Of a DNA stretch of 64,000 bases, positions 11,261 to 25,100 are shown one piece after another. The notes under the pieces are model-generated. The model was not told the origin of the DNA. It was given only the letters and a program-made list of their open reading frames with translations, and searched no databases. The first letter of the stretch is position 1, and the number at the start of each line of letters is the position of its first letter. Origin of the DNA: Locusta migratoria (Eukaryota > Arthropoda > Insecta > Orthoptera > Acrididae); NCBI GenBank assembly GCA_026315105.1, contig CM048744.1, positions 358,113,168-358,177,167 on the forward strand, given 5' to 3'. The position numbers and the translations under genes are program-made.

Positions 11261-13096
11261 ACAAAAAACAACATGATTCAAAACTCCCGCCCCCACCACA
11301 GTCAGCTGTTCCTAACACTACTCCCAGAATTCAACTGCCCACCATCTTGTTTTCATAACATAAACATTGAGTGAAAGTGAAAGTGACAGTGCCTGTCCAC
11401 AACATGAAAAACAGCGCATATTCACCAAAGTAAGTGACAAAAACTTGTTATAAACACTTAGAAATTTTGTTATAGAAGCAGTAGCTACAATAAAATCAAA
11501 CCAAAACACAAAAACTATGCCCTGTATTTTTGAAAAAATCCCGATATTTACAATCTAACTATTCACCTCATTAAATACACACGTTTTGGTTTGCAGATGA
11601 CAAACTGTCAAAAACTATCAGAGACATTTTGTGAGTGGAAAAACCACAAACTTAACAACATGTGGTATTAAGGTAGGCCTAGCATACCTATAAAAATAAG
11701 AAACTATGTATAGTAGTCTCACAATTATCTGTAGTTTTCACTGTTAATGTAAAAAAGTAATAATCATTCCACTGTTAATTTGACAGACAATAAACATGCC
11801 ACTGATGATGCTGCAACACCAGCGAAACATGTCTGGGAGAAATGAAAAAAACATTTGTGTTTGCTCAAGGCGGACCAAACCTGTAAAGCAAATTTATTTT
11901 GTAAGCAAACACGGTGATTGAAGAGCTTTTAAACCCCAAGATGAATACTATCTATCAATGAAAAGTCAAGGTAATAACATGAAGTCAGGTTCCAACTAAA
12001 TATAAAGATGATTGCCGAGCTGCTGGCAGACAGCCAACAGCCAATCACATCTATACAACATAATTTTTGGCCACAGCCCCCATCAGAAAAAGAGCACACA
12101 TTTAGTGTCAACTCATGTAGACATGACCATCTCCAATTGCCATATACTGTGAGCCAGAACATTTTCATTGTTTTCATACATCACACTAGAAATAGCATAC
12201 AGTCATCCATAAATCCAATGTGTGCATTACTGACATGCCAAAATAATGTTATGCAATAAATAATACTTCTACGATTCTATATTACAACAACAGCAACATT
12301 TAAGAGCATGCTGCTATGTTACCAACTCACAATTCCCGTAGTAATATACTGTGTCACTATATTCTATGAAAGATCAAAACAGAAAGGCAAACCAATCCTA
12401 TATCACTTCCAATCATTTAAACCTATTTCCCAGAATAATTTCAGGGAAAATTATATATTATCCATAAAGCAAAGTATCAAATTAAAAGAGCTGGCTGTTA
12501 TTTGATGCACATATTAGTTTTGGTTGAATAGCCCACGGTGTTCCAACCTCATACAATAAATACTTGGATGCCTCTGCACAAATGCATGTCTGCACCCTGT
12601 AGAGTTAATTTTTTTCTCTCCTGGATCGACTTGAGATTACCAAAGAATTAAATGGTGTAAGAATGACCTGGCAAAGCAGTGGCTACAGCGAGGATCAGTA
12701 TTTGTTGCAGATTCAATAAGAAGTTGGCCGTTTCACAGTGGACGCTCAGAGTATACAACAAAGTTCCATAGTATTTCACCACTGTAATTACTCAATGTAA
12801 AATAGCTTTGGTCTACATTCTTGATTGAATCTGTGCCAAGATCAGTTGTTATGTTTGAATTGTTTGGTTACTGATTCATCAATTTTATTTATGAGAAAGA
12901 AAAAGAGTATGCCTACCAGAAACTTCACTGTTCTGAGTAGGCAGTTATTTAACAAATTGGTTGCACTCACCAATACAATGAAGAGAGGCAACATTTGATT
13001 GCCTTCAAGGCATAACTTCCAGGAGATGGTTAGGGGCACCGCATAGCTGGACCTCATTCATTATTCTTTTATGCGCGCGCGCAGCAGACCCCCCCC

Positions 13097-13147
<51 letters not shown>

Positions 13148-16100
13148 GCGTGTGCATGCACATGACCAGAAGATATTGATTAGCACCTATGCCGATTAAT
13201 GTATTGTTATATTTTTGTAGGTGTTTTAAGTCATGATTATGTTGTCAGCATTGTGTGTTCAGTCTCTAGATGGAGAAGTTGTATCCCTCAGTGACATAAA
13301 ACTGAGCTTGCTCTATTATAGAGTTGTACTGAACATTCATTTGTACAAGGTATAAAAGCAAATTATTTTATCTTCAGTCTCTCTCGAATTCAAGTGCATT
13401 AGAGAATAATTGTCGACTGAAATGAACACACCACCTTCAATTGTGACTTATCTATCCTACAGAAATATATTCCATGCCTTTCTAAATATTTCAGAGCTTC
13501 CTATGTCAGACTATCTGTGAAGAAAATTATACACCAATTGACCATAGTCCTTTCTTGCTCTGGGTATAAGGTCCTCTCCTTAGCTGTCTACAACAGAGCA
13601 CAGTTGTGAAGTCTGCTTTGTACAATCTGGTTTGCCACTTGCCTCAAGGTTCTCACAAAGTCATTGTTTATCATTATGGTAACAGTCTGGTCAGGGTTCT
13701 TTGGGAATGAAGTTGCAGATACAGGTCATTTGCACTAGGGTGCCAGTGCAGGGCAAGTCTGGAACACTACCAGTAGCTTGAAAAACAATTCCCACACCCT
13801 TACCATATCACTCTGACTTAACTACCATTTGCCTTTCAATTCCTTGTGATCTACATGGGATACTCTGCAAATTACATTTAAGTGCCTGGAAAATGGTTCA
13901 TCGAACCACTTTTATACTATTTACCTACCATATCTACCATTCCAATCTCTAATAGTGCATGGGAAGAAAGAACACCTGAATTTCTCCATTTGAGCTCTAA
14001 TTTCTCGTCTTTTATTCTGATGATCATTTCTATCTTTGTAGGTGGCAGTCAACAATCCTGTATCATTTCCGTGACACTGTCTCCCCTATATCATGACAAT
14101 ACAAAACTGGCGGCCCTTTGGACACTCTGGATGGCTTCCGTCAAACCCACCTGATAACGATCCCACACTGGGCAGCAATACTCCAAATTAGGATGGCCAA
14201 GCATGATGTATGCAGTCTCTTTAGTAGTTCTGTTACATCTTTTAAGTGTTTTGCCAATAAAACGCAATCTTTGGTTCACATTTCCTACAACATTAGCTCT
14301 CAGTTCTTTCCAGTTATGGACATAAAGCATGAGTGAGCAAACAATGTTCTCCTTCTACTCGTCAGAGAATATAAACAATGTCTAAAAATGCCCTACACTG
14401 TTCTTAATTGTGCTTTTGATAGATGGACCTGTAGGCAAGTTTGTTTACATTTATGAGGACAAAGGACAATCTCCCCCCCCCCCCCCCCAAATCATGGCAA
14501 CTTACAGTCTACGAGGAATGTGTTTATGGCATATATAGGTTAAACAGAACTTTTTGTGTATATAGATCTTAACTAAATAAATACAAATACTATGCAAGTA
14601 TGATAATGGGATGGAAACAAATGTCTTACTGTCTAAATGCTTTTTTATTTGATTATATTTTATTTTGAAGCAAAACATAGGCTACAATGACACTAGTTTG
14701 TGGTTGCTAAAGAAGAAAAATTACAACAAACTAGATACCTGACAATGACAAAACAGATAATACATCATTTGTGAGTAATGATAATTTGTGTGTTAACATA
14801 TTTACACTTTTCCAGCATTTTATGCTTTCTGAAACCATGTTCATGAAGAAAAAAATGACATAATTGAAACAAAATGACTGGCATGGCTTTCACCTTCAAG
14901 TATAGTGTTTATAAACATTGCACAGAAAGTTTGACATTTGACACTTTGGGTTTATTAAAACATATTTCGCATTTCATTGTTTGCAATATGTGCCTAGTTG
15001 ACTCAAGACACGGTGGCTGATGGGTCTATCCCTGACCCATCAACCACTGCACCGATTGTCAGCTTAGCTTTGTTTACACAACTGGTACTTTATCATGCTT
15101 TGCATAAAGGGTTTCAAAAAATTTATTCTTATTGTGAAAAAGCAAATATTTTCCTAAGTATTTTGTGATGTTTTATAAATGGTAAGAGTGTGGTTTGCTT
15201 TTGTATGTTTTTCTGCACACTGCATATTTTTGCACTCTAGAATGAGAATAAATTTTCTAATATTGTCATGTGAAACATTTAAAAATACAAAAGGTATAGA
15301 TCTTGTGCAGTTTCACTGCGTAAATAATGAATGCCAGTTAAAGGCTTGCTGACAAAGTCAATTTTGATGAATGAAATAACCTTCATTACATAATAAATAA
15401 TCTTCCTGGTGAGTATTTTGATGCCTATTATATCCATATATCACAAACTACAAAAATTCAAAAAGATCCAGTAAGCATATTTTATCATTTAAAACATTAT
15501 TTCCCACATTTTACACCATTTTCTTTAAGTCCCTTGAAAAACATAAAAACGGGTTCTGTTGTATTTCAAATCTACAAGATGACTCACTCAAAACATGGAC
15601 CACAAATATTTATTTATGCACATTATTCACAGGATGGACTGATAATCAAGGGCTTACTATATTGTTAGCCAGTAAACAGCTTTAAATAATATATAGAAAG
15701 GCTACTTCTTGTGCAAAGATACACTTTTTACATGGAACAATGTATACAGACACCATCAAACTGAACATAGGGCAAATTAGAATGTCGGTGATGTACGTTG
15801 CAGAAATAGTGACATTGGTTTACAAGATTTTTATTTTTTTCTTTCATCCCCCCCCCCCTCAACTATTTTTCCTCTTTTCCCCAACTTTATTTTTCCTTAT
15901 TATGCTTAGCATTTCAAATCCCTCCCCACACTCCTCTACACCTCCCTTTCATCCTTTCCTGCCCCTTCCCTTCAATGAATTCATTGCCACAATTCAAATT
16001 CCTGCCTATCAGAGCCTTTACAATCCATCATGCAATCCGCAACTTTCCATCCCAACCTTTACCCAGCATCCATCCCCCTACACTCCCCACCTCACTCACA

Positions 16101-19100
16101 GTCTAGATGCTTATGTCACTAGAGTGGTTGAATAAGATAGTTGTGTGTGTGTATAGATGTCTGAGTAATTGCAAAGGCCATGACCAAAAATTTAAGTTGT
16201 GCGAATGTGATTATCTATTTTCATGTCCGTCAGCAGCTCAGTAAGCCTCTTTACGGTGAGTTATTACCTGTCCCCCTTATTGATATTCCTATTGGATTTT
16301 CCACTGTTAAAATTTTGATCAGATTGTCGCAGAGAATTAACAGGGATAATATACACCTCATATTGCCCTACACATGTACTTTTTGCAGCAAGCAAAACAG
16401 TGCCGTTATTGACAGTACTTTTAGTATGGGAAAATTGGGCTAGTACCACACCTAGTTTAATTTAATTTCTCCATTGACTTGGTAGAAGCATTATTAAATT
16501 CCTCACACACTGTATGATCAAACAGGCACTGTAAGTGGCAAGAATAGTTCTTACTTATGTTTTATATATTGTTCTTTTACAAAACTTATAATTATTAGAA
16601 ATGAAACACTGTAAAACTATGATAGAAAATACACATCATACTGACCTTTCAAGCTGTAATAGTCAACCAGTGGCTTCGTCTGCTTGTGATAGGCTTCTAG
16701 ACGTTTTTTTAGTGCCTCAACATTATCATCCGAACGACGTATCAGTGGTTCACCTGTTAACTGATTACAAAATTATTTTTTTCACTAAATGTGCATTCAA
16801 GTGTGAAAATTACAGAACTACCAGTTTAATAAGCCCTGGCTGCAAAGTACTAACACAAATTATTTACATATGAATGGAAAAACTGGTACAATCCAACTTC
16901 GTGTATGATCAGTTTGGATTTAGGAGAACAGGGTGTCTACTCCAAACCAAATTTAATATTTTTCCTTTCTTCAGCTTTTTTAAAGGAATAATTGAATTTT
17001 TAAGATAATGAATAGTTTATTGATTGGTCAATTATTGAAATACTGCTTGTTTTGACTTGATTTTGCAGGACTCTGAAGGCAGTTTGTAATACTTTAATTC
17101 AAATGTGTCTAGATAAGAACTTTCTAATTTAAATGCTTGTTTTATAATTTATATATGTTTTAATAATTATGTATTTCTTTATTTCATAATAATGATTTGT
17201 TTATTCATGAATAATTTTGCTGTTAAATAAATTGTAATTGCACTGGGTATATGTCATTAGGAAATGTAGGTATAATATCTTTGTCATAGATTTGCATTGT
17301 CTGGAGTGTCATCTTTGACGAGCAAGTGAGCACGGGTGTGCGTTAACAGAGGGAGTCGTGTGCTGTCGCTTTGAGAGGAGACAAAGCAAAGGTGTGGAAA
17401 CGAGCAGTGCCGTGTCCCAGGTTACCAGGTCTATGTTGGCAGAGTACTAAGCTGTGGCATGTTTATCTAGTGACGAGTGAGGGCAGATGTCACAGGCTAT
17501 CATCTCATCAAGAGCGTGCCCTGTAATTACTCATTGAATGGAAGTGTGCCCATACCTTCAACTTCAGCATTGTCGACGACAGCACAGCCAGCTTTTTAAC
17601 AACGGAGACAAACTGTAAGACCGCTCCAATGGTTTCTACCACACAAAAGCTTAGGCAGTTTGTGAGGTGTTTACCCAGATCACATGTCTAGTAATTGAAA
17701 TAATAACGATTTTTTGAGGTTAAGTAGATGTTCATTATCCCAAATCATTATTACCTGTATAGGGTCCTATCCTGTCCAGTGACGTGAAAACCGAGTGTCG
17801 TTGCTAAAAGATAATAATTATTTCAAGTGCCAAGCCAGTAAAACTTATTTTTTCAAAGTTTGTTAAATTCTTTGTGTGATCTATAATTTGGTGATGCAAT
17901 AATAGACTAAAATTTAATGAAATATTAACAATATAGCTATCTTGTTACTAGAGGCAGGTACTAATGAAAATTTAAAGATAAAACTTAAAATTACTGGTAT
18001 TAATTTTGTAATGTTTTGTACTGTTTTTGACTGTGTTCTCCTGATGGTTGGTTCATATTTCAGCATTGTTCATGTGCAGAGACTATTGCACTGGCTTTGA
18101 TGAATTGTTTGTAAATTTGGTATTAATTTAAGTCAAGTTAATCAGAGGTGACGTTAATTGTTGGGTGCATTACTTAGCTCCAATCAGTCAAAAAGATTAA
18201 TCACTGAATACGTCTATTTTCAAAATTTAATTTTACTTCATTTGAACTGAAGTCAGCAAATCACAAGTCATCATTTCATAGAAAGAGTACTGTGGAACTT
18301 TAATGTCACAACCTTCTGTTGGGTCACACCTAACAAAGAGGTTAGTAGTTCATTAATTTCATGTTCCTCTGATAGTGCCCTACTGGGCTGGCAACTGTAT
18401 TAAACTGTTTGTAAATTAATTACATTATCAATATTTGTGTAGTTACTGTGTGCTCCATTTTCCTACATACTTCAGTATATACATGTTCGACACTAAGTGT
18501 TCCAACTTTCAACTGGTTCAATAGAGAGCATAGTAGCAGGAATGGATTAAATTGTTACTATTTGCCTATCTGCCTACAGAATTTGTTAATAACCAATTCC
18601 AGGAAAAAAATTACATGCTGACAGCACCACATGTGAACTGATTTACTGGATAAGGATAATGTGTCTGCAGCTCAGACCATCTTTGTGGTGGGCTGCAATG
18701 CTATCCTCATTGTTGAATTCTAACCTATGCTTTCCATTATAAAAAAATATATCTTAGATGCCATGTGTTACAATGTGCTGAGTATAAAACTGTATCGTCA
18801 ACAAAAATCTGAATTAACTATTTCTCCCTGCATGTCTACTGTTACTAAATGAGCATTTAGTTAAAATTAATATGGTTTTACAGACTGTTGTGACCACTGC
18901 TGGACATTTTACCTTTGGTCCCGTTATCCTAGTGCTCTGCTTGGAAATTTTTTTGCACATCAATGCTTTCAATTCTTCTGTCCATGTTATGCTGGAGCTG
19001 TCCTTGTTGCTTCTTTAATAATTCCAGAGCAGTGTCCCACGCTCAGTTGGTAGCCTGTGTTTCAGTTCATGAGAGCGTCAGACACTTTGACCTCTACTGA

Positions 19101-22100
19101 TTCCTTGATAACAGTGTCCCAAAATCTGGGTGTCTGTGCCAGAATCTTGGTGTCATTATAATTCACGAGATGATCCAGCTCCCGACAGCGTTCAGCAACA
19201 ACTGCTTTCGTCACCTGCCATAATCAGTTGTGCCACTGATGTTCCTTGAAACCTAATGTCCACGGTTCTGGTGGTCTGGCCAATGTAGGCCATTCCACAT
19301 TGACCCCAGGTCATTTTTACATTTCCCACCAAGCCCCCAGATCTTGCTGGCTAGACAGAAGACACAATTTATGTTGTGTTGACTTTGAATCCTCCCGATT
19401 CTGGCAGAAATATAACCAGCATAGGGCAGATACACCATCCTCTTTGCTTCCTCTTCCTCTGGTGTAGTGGCTGGTTGGAGTGCAATCTATTTTTGTAGAA
19501 CACTATTTTAAGGTGTTCCATTTCTGTAGATAGCTTTCTTGGTCTGACAAGGCAAGTGCTGTGTGGACTAATGTCTTGAGAACCCTGTTATTCTGTGCAG
19601 GATGGCAGCAGCTGCTGGCCTGCAGATATAAATCAGTGTGTGTTGGTTTTTGATACACGGTGTGGCCAATAGATTTATCTGCTTTCCTTCTTACTAGTAC
19701 ATCCAGACCCAGTAGCTGACAATTCTTCTCCAACTCCATGGTGAACTTTACGTTTAAGTGGCATGAGTTACGGTGTTCAAGAAACTATTAACTGTCCTTC
19801 CCATGAGGCCAGATCATTAAGGTATCATCCGCATACATGTAGAAGCAGACGGGTTTATATCTGGCTGTCTCTAATGCCTTCTCTTCAAATCTCTTTGAAC
19901 CCGTTGGCAATCACAAGGGACATGGCTGCCCATAGCTACACCTTCAGTTTCTTCATAGTATTGGTTCCCACACCGGAAATATATGGAGGTCAGTGTATGT
20001 CTAAACCTGTCCAATAGTGCACCATCAATTTCTCTAATCAGTTACAGTGACTCTTACAGTGGGACCCTAAGAAGTTGGCACACCTTATCATAATGCACCT
20101 GCTTCATAATAACTGTAGAGTTCTATTTGTCTGCTGAGAATATTACAATACTGCTATCTTCCCGGCACTTCCTGAGTGCAAGCCTCTCCGCAGCTGTAAT
20201 GTTTGATTTTTGAGGCATGGCACTGGCAAGGGCCGTGCAAGTCTCTCAGTGAACTTGCTCTGCCACATCAAGTGGGAGTGTGGCTGCAACTTGCTGTACT
20301 GTACTGTACTGATGAAACTTGAGATGAGCAAATTTCTAGGAGTCGTGGCAAAGTCAAGACCCATGCTTAGAACCTTTAAGGTTGTATCATTGAACTCTGT
20401 GCCACTCAGATTCATCATGGTGTAAGTTTGTTCCATATGTTGTCCGTTTTTGCTGATGGGGTCAAACTTCTCAGACTTGCAGTAAGAGGTGTTTCTTCTG
20501 GCACACTAAGGACCAGGCAATTCTCTTCACGGGTTTGTGGGCAGATTTCATCACTCTTCTGACACGATATTTCAGTGATCCAGTGGGGTATACCCATTAG
20601 CCAGCATATCTGATGTGTCCTCAGTTCTGTCATGATTGTGCTCCAATCGCTCCTGAAGATGCTGGCCAGGTGGACCGCTGAAATATCATATATCAGAAGA
20701 TCGATGAAATCTGACCATAAACCGTGAAGAGAATCAACAATTATTATGCTGGGAAAATCTACGAAATTACATTATCACGTGGTTGACAATACAGGGGCAA
20801 CAATCTACGTTTAAGGAACACATTAAGTTTAACCACACTAAGACCACTGCCAGAAAAATTATGGGTGCTATGTTAAGAGTAGTGTGTTTTAGATTTTTGT
20901 GGAATAAATTGCTTTCTCAATGTGAACTCTAAGGGAGGGGGGGGGGTTTAACTCAACAGAACTTACATTCTTAACAACCATCCTATATTACATATATCAC
21001 AATCATATCTGTCTTCATGACTATCCTTCACCCAACTGTCACTAAGCCACTTAGTGTTAGCATGTTAGGACAATAAATAACAGAAGAATGCAGCCAATGG
21101 TTTTTCACAGATTTACTACAATCAAATAAGATGCATTTGCAATAAAAATACACAGACATTTTAACTTACATCATCCTTCATGGGAACTTTTGGCGGATGA
21201 AACTCTTCATGATATGAACGACCACTTGCTGGATGTATTAGCCGGCCAGTAATTCTTCGAACCAGGTAACTGTCATCAATACTGAATTCCACAACGGCAT
21301 CTAGTGCAGTATTTCTTTTATCCAGAAGTTTATCCAGCTAACAGACAGAAGGCAAAATATTTATAATGAGTATTTGGGAAGTCTACTAGCAACAGTAAAG
21401 CAATTACACTCACCTTCTCTGCCTGTGGGACAGTTCTTGGAAAACCATCTAAAAGGAAACCATTTTTACATTCAGGACGGTCAAGATTAGTGTCAATCAG
21501 ATTAACAACCAGCTCGTCACTTACAAGTTTTCCTGAAATGGAAAAATAAATAAATTTACAACTTTCCTGCATTAAGACAGGAGGTAAAACTGTTGCTTAA
21601 TGAAATTATAAAATGGGCACATTTGATAATAACAAAGAGAAATCAATCAGGCCAACTTAGCAAACTTAGTTCAAACAGCAATTATGTTCCCTTGATGCTT
21701 TTACTCTTAATTCTAGAGTAGATGGGGTGCAGATTTCTGTAACTTCCTGTCAGATCAAAACTGCACGTCACATGAGCATTTTTATCCAGATCTTTTGTGG
21801 GCAAATATTTTACTGACAAATATCCAAACATGGCTCACCATCTACAGGCTATACAGGAAGTAACCAATGTCCACTTCCATGCAACATAGGAAGTAGTTGG
21901 GTAAAGGTTTCCAGCATAATTTCTATACTTTAAATGTGCATGAATCCATTCAAACTTAGCAAGAAGATAGCTAAATGGATGAAGTTAAAATGAAATTTTT
22001 TATTCCAAAAATAATTTGTTATCGAGATCTGATGTTTTAAAATTTAACTATATTCAGAATGTTTTGAGGCTCATTAGATGTTCAAATAAAGGTCGGTTTT

Positions 22101-25100
22101 AGTGTCTGTTGATTAACCTTTCATTGTTTATATTTCAATTGCAGCATCCTTGTAAGTGTATATTTGTAAAATAAATTTTGCATTTATTTAATTTTTGTGA
22201 ATAAATTTTGAAGACATTCTAATTCGTAACTCCTGTTGAGTAACACAGCTAATACACCCTGGTACAATAAAATTTGTGAAAGAGAATGATAAATACTATC
22301 ACAACACAAGGCAAATATGTTGTGGCGATATGAAAAGCTGTAAAAGAGGAGACAGCTCCCAACTTATCTTTCAGCTTCCAAAACATTCACATTAAAAATT
22401 TGTAGCGGAATATGGAGTGCAGAACAGGAATGAAAGAGGAAGCTGCCGTGGAGAATTTCACATAGAGAATAATTTAATCATCACACACACTATTTAAAAA
22501 TCATGAACGACGGTTTGTACATGGAAGAGACTATGAGACACCACAATGTACCAGACTGAGTTCATTATAGCCTAGTAAGAAAGTTTTCGAATCCAGCTTT
22601 TAAACTGCAAGACATCTAAGAGCATAGATTCTGAGCACAAATTATTGGTTATGAACTGTAGCTAAAAATAGAAGAAAGGCAGGAAAATAAAGAGATGCAC
22701 CCATCAGGCAGTGCTTTGGACAACAATTGACAAGTACTGGGAGAAGTAACACAATAGGAGACAATATAAATAGTGATAAATGAAGCAGGTAAGATGTGGG
22801 TACAGATGAGTAAAAAATGAATGACTAAGTGTGAAATTATTATGTGGAATTTGATATAGGCCAAACGCAAATATGTAGAAGAATGTATAATTAGGGGAAG
22901 ACACCACCTACAGGAAAATAAAGACACTTGGAGTCCAGAGGAGCAGCAGGAAGTTGATACAGATAAGAAAAAAGATACCATACTGAAAGAAAAATTTGAC
23001 AAACCACTGAAAGACATAGGCCGAAACAAGGCCCCTGGAGCAGATTATACACCCTGAAAGCTATTGAAATCTCTGGCAGAGCCAACCATAAAACTATTCC
23101 ACCCAAAGTGCAAGCAGTATGTGACAGGTGAAATACTCTCAGCCTTCAAGAAGAGGAAAAATAATTAAATAAAAATAATGGGTCCTATCTCACTTCTCGG
23201 GGGCAATCCTAACTATAACCTTGTCACTGATTAACACTCAGCGTCTAGGACAACATACTTATTCTGTTTCTAAAGAAGTCTTTCAGACAGTCAAATATCT
23301 CTGAACCTATTGCATTTTCTTGTTCCAAACAAAGAAGATGCAGACAGGTATGAAAATTACAGAAGTCTATTAATAAGCCAGGGTTGCAAAATACTAACAC
23401 TAATTATTTACAGAAGAATGGAAAATTGGTAGAAACTGAACTTAAGGTAGATCATTTTGGATTTAGAAGAAATGTAGGTACACACAAGGCAATACTGAGG
23501 CTATGATTTATTGTAGAAAGTAGATCAAGGGCAGACCTAAAATTATAGCTTTTGTAGCTTTGGAGAAAGCTCCTGACATTGGGGACTGGAATACACTCTT
23601 TCAAATTCTGAAATCAGCAGCAGTAAAATCTAGGGAATGGAAAGTTATATAGGACTTGTGCAGAAACCAGATGGCAGTTATAAAAGTTGAAGGGCATGCA
23701 ATGAAAACAGTGTTGGGGAAGGGAAAAATACAGGTATTAGAGTAAAAAAAAAGAACAGTCTAGATCACATAATGTAACTATTTGACCGGTTTCAACTATT
23801 TTAGGTCATCTTAATAACTTCCATACAGCCCATGTGCCTGATGTGGGTACTTCAGGGATCAATGCACTTACCAGTGGCATGCAGTCACAGCTTGTAGCCA
23901 AGGCAGCACTGAAGTATCCAGCACCAGCCACATGAGCTGTATGGATATTTTGAAGATGACCTAAAATGGCTTGAAACTAGCAAATTTACTTTCTGCAATC
24001 TAGACTTTTTTTTTACATTAAAATCTCCACAAATGATTGCTGTTACCTCCTGGGACAATGCTGGTCAAATTAATTAGTAATACAGGGTTGTAGACTTCTC
24101 CATTGTTGGTCATTCAGTACATTGCTCAAGCTGCGAAGGAAAGACAAGAGATAATTGTAAGGGAATTATAGCTCAGTGAGACGAAATAAAAACACTGGCT
24201 TTCTGATAACATTGTAATTCTGTCAGACAGCAAGGAACCTGGAAGAGCAATGGACTGTGTTGAAAGAATGACAGTATGAACATTAGCATGAGCAACAGAA
24301 GGGCAATGAAATGGAATCAAATCAACTGATGGTGAGGGAATTGTATTGGGAAACAACACAGATATGGTTCATGAATTGGACAGTAAAATAAATGGTCAGA
24401 GTACACAAGGCATAAAATGCAGCATGGTAATGGGAAGAAAAGCATTAATTAAGAAGAGAAATTTGTTAACATCAAATTTAAGTGTCAGTAAGGATTTCCT
24501 GAAGACATTTGTCTGGCATGTAACCTTGTACAGGAGTGAATTGTGGACATTAAATAGTTTAGGTAAGAAGAGTATTGAAGCTTTTGAACTGTGGTTCTAC
24601 AGAAGAATGCTGAAGATTAGATGGGGATATCGCATAACTAATGAGGTGGAACTGAAGAGAATTGGGGAGAAAAGAAATTTGACATATATTGAGTAAAAGA
24701 AGGGATCGCTAGGTAGGGCACTTTCTGTGTCAAGGAGTCACCAATTTAATATTACAGGAAAGTTTTGGAAATGGGGAGTTAATCACAGAGGGAGAACATG
24801 GGACAGGCATGTTCAAATGGATGAGGATTGCTGTCATTTAAAAATGAAGTTTACTTAGGATACAACAATATGGAGAGCTGCAGCAAACCGGTCTTCAGAC
24901 AGAAGAGGCCAAGTCAAAATCATATGCTATGTCCTACATACTGCATCATGTCATGCAGACATGTCACATGATGCCATACATATAACCCCATAAAAACCCT
25001 ATTCTGTCATAAAGCACCTATGTTGAATTGGATGCCACATTTTGCCCACTTATGATTTGTGAAAGTTGCTGTTTTGTAATGTATTATGTGACATATCAAG

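Larger units (their letters stand above)
10313..11944. mobile_element. Large inverted-repeat retroelement with hammerhead-like motifs and a 12-bp target duplication
   Basis: Two arms, about 10313-11034 and 11162-11896, are inverted copies with only scattered differences, around a spacer of about 127 bp. Each arm carries the same coding-like piece, a dinucleotide tract, and near its outer end a hammerhead-like motif transcribed outward. ATACTATCTATC lies at 10301-10312 and 11945-11956, an exact 12-bp duplication; the right side has an extra 48 bp (11897-11944) beyond the arm. A long target duplication argues for retrotransposition. Penelope-like elements are known to carry hammerhead motifs in their terminal repeats, sometimes in inverted arrangement, so a Penelope-derived non-autonomous element is the leading interpretation. 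It sits in AK2 intron 5. Confidence 0.7.
22670..24900 (+). mobile_element. RTE-like LINE, split by two insertions
   Basis: The plus strand reads the RT in fragments: KDIGRNKAPGADYTP and LLKSLAEPTIKLFHPKCKQ (23005-23110), DADRYENYRSLLISQGCKIL (23340-23395), VEGHAMKT (23685-23712), ILSDSKEP (24213-24240), then KCSMVMGRKALIKKRNLLTS and AFELWFYRRMLKIRWGYRI (24415-24640). Order and spacing fit one RTE-like LINE. Foreign DNA sits at 23165-23328 and 23735-24086. Numerous stops make it inactive. Confidence 0.82.

Noticed and set aside
15740..16135. 131-codon proline-rich frame
   Set aside because: Arises from a C/T-rich low-complexity tract; no domain.
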